From: Gammaproteobacteria bacterium
Lineage (GTDB): Bacteria; Pseudomonadota; Gammaproteobacteria; Granulosicoccales; Granulosicoccaceae
DNA length: 5,092 nt
Assembly: GCA_020444765.1 (NCBI GenBank)
Contig: JAGRHW010000269.1
Coordinates: 1-5,092, forward strand
Direction of reading: 5' to 3'
Position numbers and translations under genes: made by a program. The notes beneath the pieces are model-generated. The model did not search any database. It had not been told where the DNA came from and worked only from the letters and a program-made list of their open reading frames with translations. Numbering within the stretch: position 1 is the stretch's first letter; the number at the start of each line of letters is the position of its first letter. Positions 1 to 5,092 of the stretch are shown here, one piece after another.

Positions 1-2
1 GC

Positions 3-587
3 ATGATCATCTTCGTGATCGCGGCGCTGCACGCGGCAGCCTCGGGCTGGTTGTACGCCCATATGCAGCGTTTCGTCAATCCCACACCGTTCAGTCTTAA
101 CGCCGGTATCGAGTTTTTGTTTATGTCGGTAATAGGTGGCGCGGGGCAGGTCTGGGGCGCGCTGGTCGGTGCCGGTGTGTTTACCGTGCTCAAGGAATGG
201 TTGCAGGATCTGTTGCCGACGTTGCTGGGCGGCAGCGGCAACTATGAGGCCATCGCCTTCGGTATTCTGATGATTCTGCTCTTGCATTATGCCCGTGAGG
301 GTCTCTGGCCGGTGTTTGCGCGACTGCTGCCGGTGACGGCGCAGCGTGGTCACGATGTTGCCACTGTGGCCGATCCGCTGTCGCGTCGTGCCATGCCCGA
401 GCGCGGTACGCTTATCCTCGAAGCCCGGGACGTCACGCGCCGCTTTGGCGGACTGATCGCCAACAACGCCATGAATCTGCAACTTCACAGCGGCGAGATT
501 CTCGGTCTGATCGGGCCGAACGGCGCCGGCAAGCAAGAGCACGATGTTCAACCAGCTTTCCGGCGTCGATACGCCAAGCAGTGGTGA
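3..587 (+). CDS. livM: LivM-like permease C-terminus fused to start of LivG-like ATPase; 5' partial, frameshifted
   Basis: This is the right-hand end of an inner-membrane permease of the branched-chain amino acid (HAAT) ABC transporter family, continuing into an ATPase domain. The frame is open to the window edge, so the ATG at 3 is probably internal and the true start lies upstream. Residues 1-20, about 36-66 and about 82-97 are hydrophobic membrane segments, and the stretch IEFLFMSVIGGAGQVWGALV is typical of the LivM C-terminus. A charged linker (about 99-135) leads into an ABC domain starting at LILEARDVTRRFGG and reaching Walker A, GPNGAGK (171-177). Lys177 is followed by 17 out-of-frame residues and a TGA, because a CAAG duplication at 530-537 shifts the frame. 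Without it the protein would read on as GKST-MFNQ into the piece at 544-1170. Permease-ATPase fusions of this type are known in proteobacteria, so the fusion looks natural and the frameshift does not. Family assignment is firm; the substrate is inferred from neighbours. Confidence 0.85.
   Translation: MIIFVIAALHAAASGWLYAHMQRFVNPTPFSLNAGIEFLFMSVIGGAGQVWGALVGAGVFTVLKEWLQDLLPTLLGGSGNYEAIAFGILMILLLHYAREGLWPVFARLLPVTAQRGHDVATVADPLSRRAMPERGTLILEARDVTRRFGGLIANNAMNLQLHSGEILGLIGPNGAGKQEHDVQPAFRRRYAKQW
529..537 (+). other. CAAG tandem duplication causing a +1 frameshift inside Walker A
   Basis: Bases 529-537 read GCAAGCAAG, a period-4 tract. Removing any one 4-base unit gives GGC-AAG-AGC-ACG-ATG, which restores the textbook Walker A GPNGAGKST and joins two open frames that both match the LivG family. 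The insertion therefore has a precise position and size. With only two copies, the tract is shorter than usual phase-variation repeats. A slipped-strand mutation or a sequencing/assembly error fits better than a programmed event; no slippery heptamer is visible. Confidence 0.9.
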
Positions 588-1170
588 GGTCATGTTCCTC
601 GGTCGCGCCGTGGGCGGTCACAGCTCGCGCGAGATCGCCCGGCTCGGCATGAGCCGGACATTCCAGCACGTGCGTTTATTGGCAAAGATGAGCGTGCTGG
701 AAAACGTCGCCATCGGCGCGCATATGCGCGGTTCGCGTTCGGTGCTGCCGTCGGCCTGGCGACTGGATCGCGCCGAGGAGCGACGCCTGCTCGGCGAAGC
801 GGCGCGGCAGATCGAGCGCGTTGGATTGACCCCGCATCTTTATGACGAGGCCGGCTCGCTGTCGTTGGGGCAGCAGCGGATTCTGGAAATTGCCCGTGCT
901 CTGGCGTCCGATCCGTGCTGCCTGCTGCTCGACGAACCGGCGGCCGGTCTGCGGCTCAAGGAAAAACAGGAACTCGCGGCCTTGTTGTCGCGCCTGCGCG
1001 AAGAAGGCATTGCCATCCTGCTGGTCGAGCACGATATGGATTTTGTGATGGGGCTGGTCGACCGCATCGTGGTCATGGAATTCGGCAGCAAAATCGCCGA
1101 AGGCCTGCCCGAGGAAATCCAGCAGAACCCGGCGGTGCTGGAAGCCTATCTGGGGGGAGTCGACGCATGA
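544..1170 (+). CDS. livG: LivG-like ABC ATPase, C-terminal five-sixths, separated from its Walker A by a frameshift
   Basis: This is the remainder of the first ATPase subunit of a branched-chain-amino-acid-type importer, which would power transport at the cytoplasmic face. Numbered from the ATG at 544, it has the Q-loop in SRTFQHVRLL (Gln41), the signature LSLGQ (106-110), Walker B CCLLLDE (126-131, Asp130 and Glu131), and the H-loop in LLVEHD (His163). It ends with the usual LivG tail, PAVLEAYLGG. Walker A is missing here and lies in another frame just upstream. The uninterrupted frame begins with the Ser-Thr codons at 538-543, so the ATG at 544 is an internal Met, not a natural start. A weak AAGAG precedes it by four bases, so some re-initiation is conceivable, but a product without the P-loop should not bind ATP normally. 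Joined to the upstream piece, the ATPase domain would be about 252 residues, the normal LivG size. The stop overlaps the next start (ATGA, 1167-1170). Confidence 0.85.
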   Translation: MFNQLSGVDTPSSGEVMFLGRAVGGHSSREIARLGMSRTFQHVRLLAKMSVLENVAIGAHMRGSRSVLPSAWRLDRAEERRLLGEAARQIERVGLTPHLYDEAGSLSLGQQRILEIARALASDPCCLLLDEPAAGLRLKEKQELAALLSRLREEGIAILLVEHDMDFVMGLVDRIVVMEFGSKIAEGLPEEIQQNPAVLEAYLGGVDA

Positions 1171-1922
1171 GTCAGAGCAGCGCCTTGTTGCAGGTCGGTG
1201 GATTGCAGGTCAGCTACGGCAAGGTGCCGGCGCTGGTCGACGCGGCTATCGAGGTTCCCGAAGGCAGTATCGTCACTGTGATCGGCCCCAACGGCGCCGG
1301 CAAGACCACCATGCTGTCGGCCATCATGGGTTTGCTGCCGGCCCGCGGTAGTGTGGTTTTCGATGGCGCTGAGCGCGCGCCGGCGCAGGTGGAGGAGATG
1401 GTCGCGGCAGGCATGAGTCTGGTGCCGGAAAAGCGCGAACTGTTCGGCAGCATGAGCGTTGAGGACAACCTGCTGCTCGGTGCTTTTCATCGTTATCGCA
1501 GTGGTCTGCGGGATCATCACGAAACGCTGGCTGAGGTCTATGCGCGTTTTCCGCGTTTGCAGCAGCGGCGCGGGCAATATGCCGGCACGCTGTCCGGCGG
1601 CGAGCGGCAAATGCTGGCTATCGGCCGGGCCCTGATGGGCAAGCCGCGTCTGTTGATGCTGGATGAACCCAGCCTGGGGCTGGCGCCGCTGATCACGCGC
1701 GAGATTTTTCGCATTATTTGCGAGCTGCGTGAATCCGGTGTCTCGGTTCTGCTGGTCGAACAAAATGCAAGAGCGGCTCTGGCGGTGGCGGACTACGCCT
1801 ACGTGCTGGAAACCGGTGAGGTTGCCATGCAGGGGCCGGCCGGGGATTTACGTGACGACCCGGCGATTATCGAAACCTATCTCGGCCTGTCCGGAAAACA
1901 CCAGGATAGCCTGGCTCTTTGA
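1167..1922 (+). CDS. livF: LivF-like ABC transporter ATPase
   Basis: This is the second cytoplasmic ATPase of the HAAT-type importer, predicted to pair with the LivG domain to drive uptake. The 251-residue product is slightly longer than the usual LivF (about 235-240). Motifs in order: Walker A GPNGAGKTT (40-48), the LivF-type Q-loop region LVPEKRELFGSMSVEDN where a Glu replaces Gln, signature LSGGE (142-146), Walker B RLLMLDE (161-167), and LLVEQN, where Gln199 occupies the H-loop histidine position. The last two substitutions are normal for LivF proteins and are not defects. The ATG at 1167 is chosen because the family homology starts there, GGAG at 1156-1159 lies seven bases upstream, and it overlaps the previous stop as ATGA, which implies translational coupling. 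The frame is open further upstream to 915, but that stretch only shadows the LivG gene. No damage is seen. Substrate specificity lies elsewhere, so the symbol means family only. Confidence 0.93.
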   Translation: MSQSSALLQVGGLQVSYGKVPALVDAAIEVPEGSIVTVIGPNGAGKTTMLSAIMGLLPARGSVVFDGAERAPAQVEEMVAAGMSLVPEKRELFGSMSVEDNLLLGAFHRYRSGLRDHHETLAEVYARFPRLQQRRGQYAGTLSGGERQMLAIGRALMGKPRLLMLDEPSLGLAPLITREIFRIICELRESGVSVLLVEQNARAALAVADYAYVLETGEVAMQGPAGDLRDDPAIIETYLGLSGKHQDSLAL

Positions 1923-1945
1923 CCCCGCCTGGTGCGGATTATAAA
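1919..1945 (+). promoter_or_regulatory. Candidate sigma-70 promoter for the binding-protein gene
   Basis: TTGACC (1919-1924, five of six to the -35 consensus) is followed after 15 bases by TATAAA (1940-1945, five of six to the -10 consensus). The spacer is shorter than the preferred 16-18. The -35 box overlaps the livF stop codon. Transcription would begin near 1952 and give a leader of about 95 bases before the ATG at 2048. An extra promoter here would let the binding protein be made in excess of the membrane subunits, which is common for such transporters. This is prediction from sequence only. Confidence 0.4.
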
Positions 1946-1995
1946 ACAAGAAAGTGACCGGCTTGCTGGCGGGCAACTTTCACGAAAGAGGCCGA

Positions 1996-2014
1996 TCGCT
2001 CCATTCAGGGGCGA
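1996..2014 (+). other. Stem-loop in the leader of the binding-protein gene
   Basis: TCGCTCC (1996-2002) pairs with GGGGCGA (2008-2014) around the five-base loop ATTCA, giving seven pairs including one G-U. A further GGC/GCC pairing (1990-1992 with 2017-2019) could extend it across a small internal loop. No run of T follows, so it is not an intrinsic terminator. It sits about 20 bases before the ribosome binding site and leaves that site free, so it may protect the 5' end of the downstream message or be incidental. Confidence 0.4.
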
Positions 2015-2033
2015 CAGCCGATGTTCAACACTG

Positions 2034-2040
2034 TAGGAGA
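2034..2040 (+). promoter_or_regulatory. Ribosome binding site of the binding-protein gene
   Basis: TAGGAGA at 2034-2040 is a strong Shine-Dalgarno match, seven bases before the ATG at 2048. It settles the start: an in-frame ATG at 2021 lies before this site and would add nine polar and charged residues ahead of the Lys-Lys n-region of the signal peptide. Confidence 0.8.
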
Positions 2041-2047
2041 ATCGAGA

Positions 2048-3184
2048 ATGAAGAAGACTGCGTTACTGTGTTCGTCCCTGCTGATGCTTTCCGTTCAGGG
2101 GGCGATTGCCGACGTCAATGTGGGCATAACTTTATCGAGTACGGGACCCGGTGCCTCGCTTGGCATACCGGAAAAGAATGCGCTGAAGTTTTTCCCCACT
2201 GAGGCCGGCGGTGAAAAAATCAACTACATCGTGCTTGACGATGCTACTGACCCTTCCGCGGCGACCAAGAATGCACGCAAACTGGTTTCCGAAGACAAGG
2301 TCGATATTCTGGTCGGTTCCTCGGTCACGCCGTCGTCGCTGGCGGTTGCTGAAGTAGCCGTCGAAAGCGGGACCCCGCAGATCGCCATCGCGCCGATCAA
2401 TCTGCCGCCGGAAAAGAACGCCTGGGTGTTTCGCACGCCGCACAGTAACAGCGTCATGGCGTCAGCACTGGTCGAGCATATGCAGAAGAGCGGCGTTAAA
2501 ACCCTGGGCTTCATCGGTTATTCCGACGCCTATGGCGAGGACTGGATTACAGCCCTGACACCACTGCTGGAAGAAAACAGCATCGAGCTGGTGGCTACCG
2601 AGCGTTACAACCGCACTGATACCTCCGTCAGCGGACAGGTCCTTAAACTGATCTCGCGCAAGCCCGATGCGATTATCGTGGTAGGTTCGGGCAGCCCGGC
2701 CGCACTGCCGCAAACCGCGCTGGTCGAGCGACGTTACCAGGGGCAGATCTATCAGACTCACGCCGCCGCCAATCAGGCCTTTCTCGGCGTGGCAGGCAAG
2801 GCCGCTGAAGGTGTGATCATGCCGGTCGGCCCGGTGGTGGTGGTTGATCAGCTCGATGACAGTCATCCTTCAAAGTCCATCGGTGCGCAGCTTGTGGCTG
2901 ATTACAACAGTGCCTACGGCGATAATTCCTTTGCTTCCTTTGCCAGCTATTCCTTCGATGCCGGTCTATTGATCGCCGATGCCGTACCCAAGGCATTGGC
3001 AGTGGCGAAACCGGGTACCGCTGAGTTCAGAATGGCACTGCGCGATGCACTGCAGGCCGGTGACGAGGTCGTCGGTACCAATGGCGTCTATCACATGACC
3101 GAAGAGGACCACTTTGGTCTGGACCCGCGTGGACGCGTTCTGGTTCAAATCAAGGACGGAAAATACAACCTGCTGCCGATGTGA
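2048..3184 (+). CDS. Periplasmic solute-binding protein of HAAT-type ABC importer (probable aromatic acid binding)
   Basis: A 378-residue exported receptor of the periplasmic binding protein family that includes LivJ/LivK (Peripla_BP_6 type), predicted to deliver ligand to the LivHM-type permeases. The signal peptide has Lys2-Lys3, a hydrophobic core (about 4-17) and a likely signal peptidase I site after Ala-Ile-Ala (19-21). Cys8 is in the core but no lipobox is present, so a soluble periplasmic protein is expected. The mature N-terminus, VNVGITLSSTGPGASLGIPEK, and the later YIVLDDATDPSAATKNARKL and DILVGSSVTPSSLAVAEVA are characteristic of lobe 1; GFIGYSDAYGEDW (154-166) and PDAIIVVGSGSPAALP (206-221) follow the fold. 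Length is normal and there are no breaks. It lies between the transporter ATPases and a hydroxycinnamate-type CoA ligase, which suggests an aromatic acid ligand such as ferulate or p-coumarate, as for the CouP-type receptors of Rhodopseudomonas. The ligand is inferred from context, not read from binding residues. Confidence 0.9.
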   Translation: MKKTALLCSSLLMLSVQGAIADVNVGITLSSTGPGASLGIPEKNALKFFPTEAGGEKINYIVLDDATDPSAATKNARKLVSEDKVDILVGSSVTPSSLAVAEVAVESGTPQIAIAPINLPPEKNAWVFRTPHSNSVMASALVEHMQKSGVKTLGFIGYSDAYGEDWITALTPLLEENSIELVATERYNRTDTSVSGQVLKLISRKPDAIIVVGSGSPAALPQTALVERRYQGQIYQTHAAANQAFLGVAGKAAEGVIMPVGPVVVVDQLDDSHPSKSIGAQLVADYNSAYGDNSFASFASYSFDAGLLIADAVPKALAVAKPGTAEFRMALRDALQAGDEVVGTNGVYHMTEEDHFGLDPRGRVLVQIKDGKYNLLPM

Positions 3185-3187
3185 GGT
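3182..3187 (+). promoter_or_regulatory. Ribosome binding site that decides the CoA ligase start
   Basis: TGAGGT at 3182-3187 overlaps the stop codon of the binding-protein gene. It is eight bases before the ATG at 3196 but only two before the in-frame GTG at 3190. Normal spacing favours the ATG. The overlap also suggests translation of the ligase is linked to termination of the gene before it. Confidence 0.7.
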
Positions 3188-3195
3188 AAGTGACG

Positions 3196-5082
3196 ATGAA
3201 CGGGGAAGTCGCACGTGGCCCAAGCGAGGGCCACGCAGCAAAATTTGCTGATCCACATGTGTTGATCGAAGCGCGTGCGGATGGTACGCGCATTCTAAGG
3301 TCAGGTATGGCGCTGGGCGACAGCTACGCCCGCTGCGTGGGTGAGTGGCTCGAGCATTGGGCCCGGACCACTCCCGGGCAGATTTTCCTGGCCGAGCGGG
3401 ACACGGATGACCGGTGGCAGACACTCAGCTATGGCGAGACGCATGAACGTGTACTGGCGGTAGCCGGCTGGTTGTGCGGGCAGAATCTCTCGGCCGAGCG
3501 GCCGGTGGTGATTCTTTCCGATAACTCTATCGAGCATGCGATCCTGTCGCTGGCGGCGATGCATATCGGCATACCGAGCAGCTCGATTTCACCCGGCAAT
3601 TCTCTGATGTCGCGCGATTTCGGCAAGCTCAAGGCGAACTTCGAACTGCTGACGCCGGGCGTGGTGTTTGCCGATCCGATTGAAAAATACAAGCCAGCGC
3701 TGGACGCGGTACGCTCGCTTTACAGCGGCGTGGTGGTCAGCGGCAAACTCAGCGGCCCGGCCGACGATGTGCTGCCGTTCAGCGAAATTGAAGCGCAAGG
3801 CAAAGGTAAAGAAGAACTGGTGATGAGCGCCTTCCGGCGTATTACGCCCGAGACCATCGGCAAGTTTCTTTTTACTTCCGGCTCGGTCGGTTCGCCCAAG
3901 GCGGTGGTCAATACCCAGCGCATGATGTGCTCCAACCAGCGCGCCAAGGAGTTGATGTGGCCGCTGCTCTCGCATTGCCCGCCTGTGCTGGTTGAATGGT
4001 TACCCTGGAGCCACACGTTCGGTGGCAATCACAATTTCAATATGGTGTTGCGCTGGGGCGGCACGCTCTATATCGATAGTGGCAAGCCTGCCCCTGGACT
4101 GATCGAGCCAACCATCCGCAATTTGCGCGAAATCTCGCCAACCATGTATTTCAATGTCCCGCGGGCCTACGACATGCTGGTGCCGCTGCTCGAAGCTGAC
4201 GCCGATCTGCGCGAGAATTTTTTCCGCAAACTGGAGTTTGTCTTTTATGCCGGTGCCGCCTTGCCGCGTCACCTATGGGAAAAGCTTGAGCGAATGGGTG
4301 AGGAGACCACCGGCCGCAAGGTGCTGGTGGTTTCTTCCTGGGGGGCTACCGAGACCGCGCCGATTGCCACGGACTGTCATTTTCAGGCCGTTCGTCCAGG
4401 CGTGATCGGACTGCCCGTGCCGGGTACCGAACTCAAGCTGGTACCGGTCGCCGACAAAATGGAAGTGCGGGTGCGCGGGCCGAATGTGTTTCCGTGCTAC
4501 TGGAAACAGCCGGACGTGACCGCCAAGGCGTTCGACGAAGAAGGCTTTTATATGTGCGGCGACGCCGTGGAATTTGTCGATGTCGCCAACCCCACGCTGG
4601 GGCTGTTGTTCGACGGCCGGGTCGGCGAGGACTTCAAGCTGCTGACCGGTACCTGGGTCCATGTGGGTACGCTGCGCGTGGCGGGGATCGACGCGCTCAA
4701 GCCGCTTGCGCAGGATATCGTGGTGACCGGGCATGATCGCGACGACGTCGGTTTTCTGGTCTTCCCGAATATTCCGCAGTGCCGCGCACTGTGTGGCGAT
4801 CTGCCGGAAGACGCCTCGGTCGAGGCCGTGCTTGCACATGCCGCCGTGCGTGAGGCGGTGGCGCAAGGGCTGGCAGCAATGAAGGCGCGCGGCGGTGGTA
4901 GCTCCAAGTATGCCTCGCGGGCAATCCTGCTGACCGAACCGCCCTCGGTAGAGGATGGGGAAATCACCGACAAGGGCTACATCAATCAGCGTAAGGTGCT
5001 GACACGCCGCGCCGGGCTGGTCGAAAAGCTGTACCAAGAATCGCCGGATGCCTGCGTGATCAGCGCAGCAATGCAACTCTGA
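3196..5082 (+). CDS. fcs: Feruloyl-CoA synthase-like acyl-CoA ligase
   Basis: A cytoplasmic ANL-family ligase predicted to use ATP and CoA to turn ferulate, or a related hydroxycinnamate such as p-coumarate or caffeate, into its CoA thioester: the first step of the CoA-dependent route to vanillin or 4-hydroxybenzaldehyde. At 628 residues it matches Fcs-type enzymes (about 590-630). Visible motifs: P-loop TSGSVGSPK (227-235), then VVNTQRMMCSNQ; LPWSHTFGGNHNFNMVLRWGG, typical of Fcs; WGATETAP (382-389, adenine-site motif); FYMCGD (451-456); LLFDGRVGEDFKLLTGTWV, where GR is 474-475 and the hinge region lacks the usual Asp at 477; and the C-terminal GEITDKGYINQRKV with probable catalytic Lys593. 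The non-standard hinge and C-terminal motifs look like those I recall for Fcs proteins. Two P-loop-region residues differ from the common pattern (Val231, Ala236). It begins 11 bases after the binding protein, so it is very likely co-transcribed. No enoyl-CoA hydratase/aldolase (ech) or aldehyde dehydrogenase (vdh) gene is within view. The exact acid substrate is uncertain; a general aromatic-acid ligase is the main alternative. Confidence 0.88.
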   Translation: MNGEVARGPSEGHAAKFADPHVLIEARADGTRILRSGMALGDSYARCVGEWLEHWARTTPGQIFLAERDTDDRWQTLSYGETHERVLAVAGWLCGQNLSAERPVVILSDNSIEHAILSLAAMHIGIPSSSISPGNSLMSRDFGKLKANFELLTPGVVFADPIEKYKPALDAVRSLYSGVVVSGKLSGPADDVLPFSEIEAQGKGKEELVMSAFRRITPETIGKFLFTSGSVGSPKAVVNTQRMMCSNQRAKELMWPLLSHCPPVLVEWLPWSHTFGGNHNFNMVLRWGGTLYIDSGKPAPGLIEPTIRNLREISPTMYFNVPRAYDMLVPLLEADADLRENFFRKLEFVFYAGAALPRHLWEKLERMGEETTGRKVLVVSSWGATETAPIATDCHFQAVRPGVIGLPVPGTELKLVPVADKMEVRVRGPNVFPCYWKQPDVTAKAFDEEGFYMCGDAVEFVDVANPTLGLLFDGRVGEDFKLLTGTWVHVGTLRVAGIDALKPLAQDIVVTGHDRDDVGFLVFPNIPQCRALCGDLPEDASVEAVLAHAAVREAVAQGLAAMKARGGGSSKYASRAILLTEPPSVEDGEITDKGYINQRKVLTRRAGLVEKLYQESPDACVISAAMQL

Positions 5083-5092
5083 AACCGGCTTA

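Noticed and set aside
529..587. Programmed ribosomal frameshift joining the two ATPase pieces
   Set aside because: No slippery heptamer or downstream pseudoknot is evident, and the exact CAAG duplication explains the break more simply.
915..1166. An upstream extension of the livF reading frame
   Set aside because: The extra 84 codons are an Arg-rich shadow of the LivG gene; LivF homology, the ribosome binding site and the ATGA overlap all support the start at 1167.
1925..1937. CCGC/GCGG hairpin after livF as a terminator
   Set aside because: The stem is only four pairs and is followed by an A-rich, not T-rich, stretch. The longer-range GAAAGT/ACTTTC pairing (1950-1955 with 1976-1981) also lacks a T run.
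2021..2047. An earlier in-frame ATG for the binding protein
   Set aside because: It lies upstream of the strong ribosome binding site at 2034-2040 and would put nine polar and charged residues ahead of a well-formed signal peptide.
3190..3195. A GTG start for the CoA ligase six bases before the chosen ATG
   Set aside because: The Shine-Dalgarno site would be only two bases away; the ATG at 3196 has eight-base spacing. The difference is two residues, so it matters little.
4273..5076. A 267-codon open frame on the minus strand
   Set aside because: It lies entirely opposite the CoA ligase, its protein is rich in His, Arg and Gln with no recognisable domain, and high GC content produces such antisense frames. 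The same applies to 1146-1763, 2462-2866 and 2966-3424 on the minus strand.

Overview
The window reads as one plus-strand gene cluster from a GC-rich proteobacterium, probably a beta- or gammaproteobacterium. That placement rests on the fused LivM-LivG layout, the codon use, the good Shine-Dalgarno sites and the kind of CoA ligase present; the genus cannot be read from the sequence. No RNA gene, mobile element, CRISPR array or believable minus-strand gene was found.

Layout: (1) 1-1170, the end of a fused protein made of a branched-chain-amino-acid-type (HAAT family) ABC permease, LivM-like, joined to its first ATPase, LivG-like. The gene begins left of the window. It is broken by a 4-base duplication (CAAG twice, 530-537) exactly inside the Walker A codons, so it reads as two overlapping pieces, 3-587 and 544-1170. 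(2) 1167-1922, an intact LivF-like second ATPase, translationally coupled through an ATGA overlap. (3) 1923-2047, a 125-base gap with a candidate sigma-70 promoter that overlaps the livF stop, a 7-bp hairpin in the presumed leader, and a strong ribosome binding site. (4) 2048-3184, an exported periplasmic solute-binding protein of the same transporter class. (5) 3196-5082, an acyl-adenylate-forming CoA ligase that resembles feruloyl-CoA synthase (Fcs), 11 bases after the binding protein.

Working together, the binding protein would capture a substrate in the periplasm, the LivH/LivM-type permeases (one partly visible, the other presumably upstream) with the LivG/LivF ATPases would import it, and the ligase would convert it to a CoA thioester. 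The most economical reading is an uptake-and-activation operon for ferulate, p-coumarate or related lignin-derived hydroxycinnamates rather than for amino acids. This comes from gene context and family resemblance; the sequence does not show the substrate.

The most notable point is the Walker A frameshift. If it is real, the importer should lack one working ATPase; if it is a sequencing or assembly error, the operon is otherwise intact. Nothing in the window demands a wholly new system.
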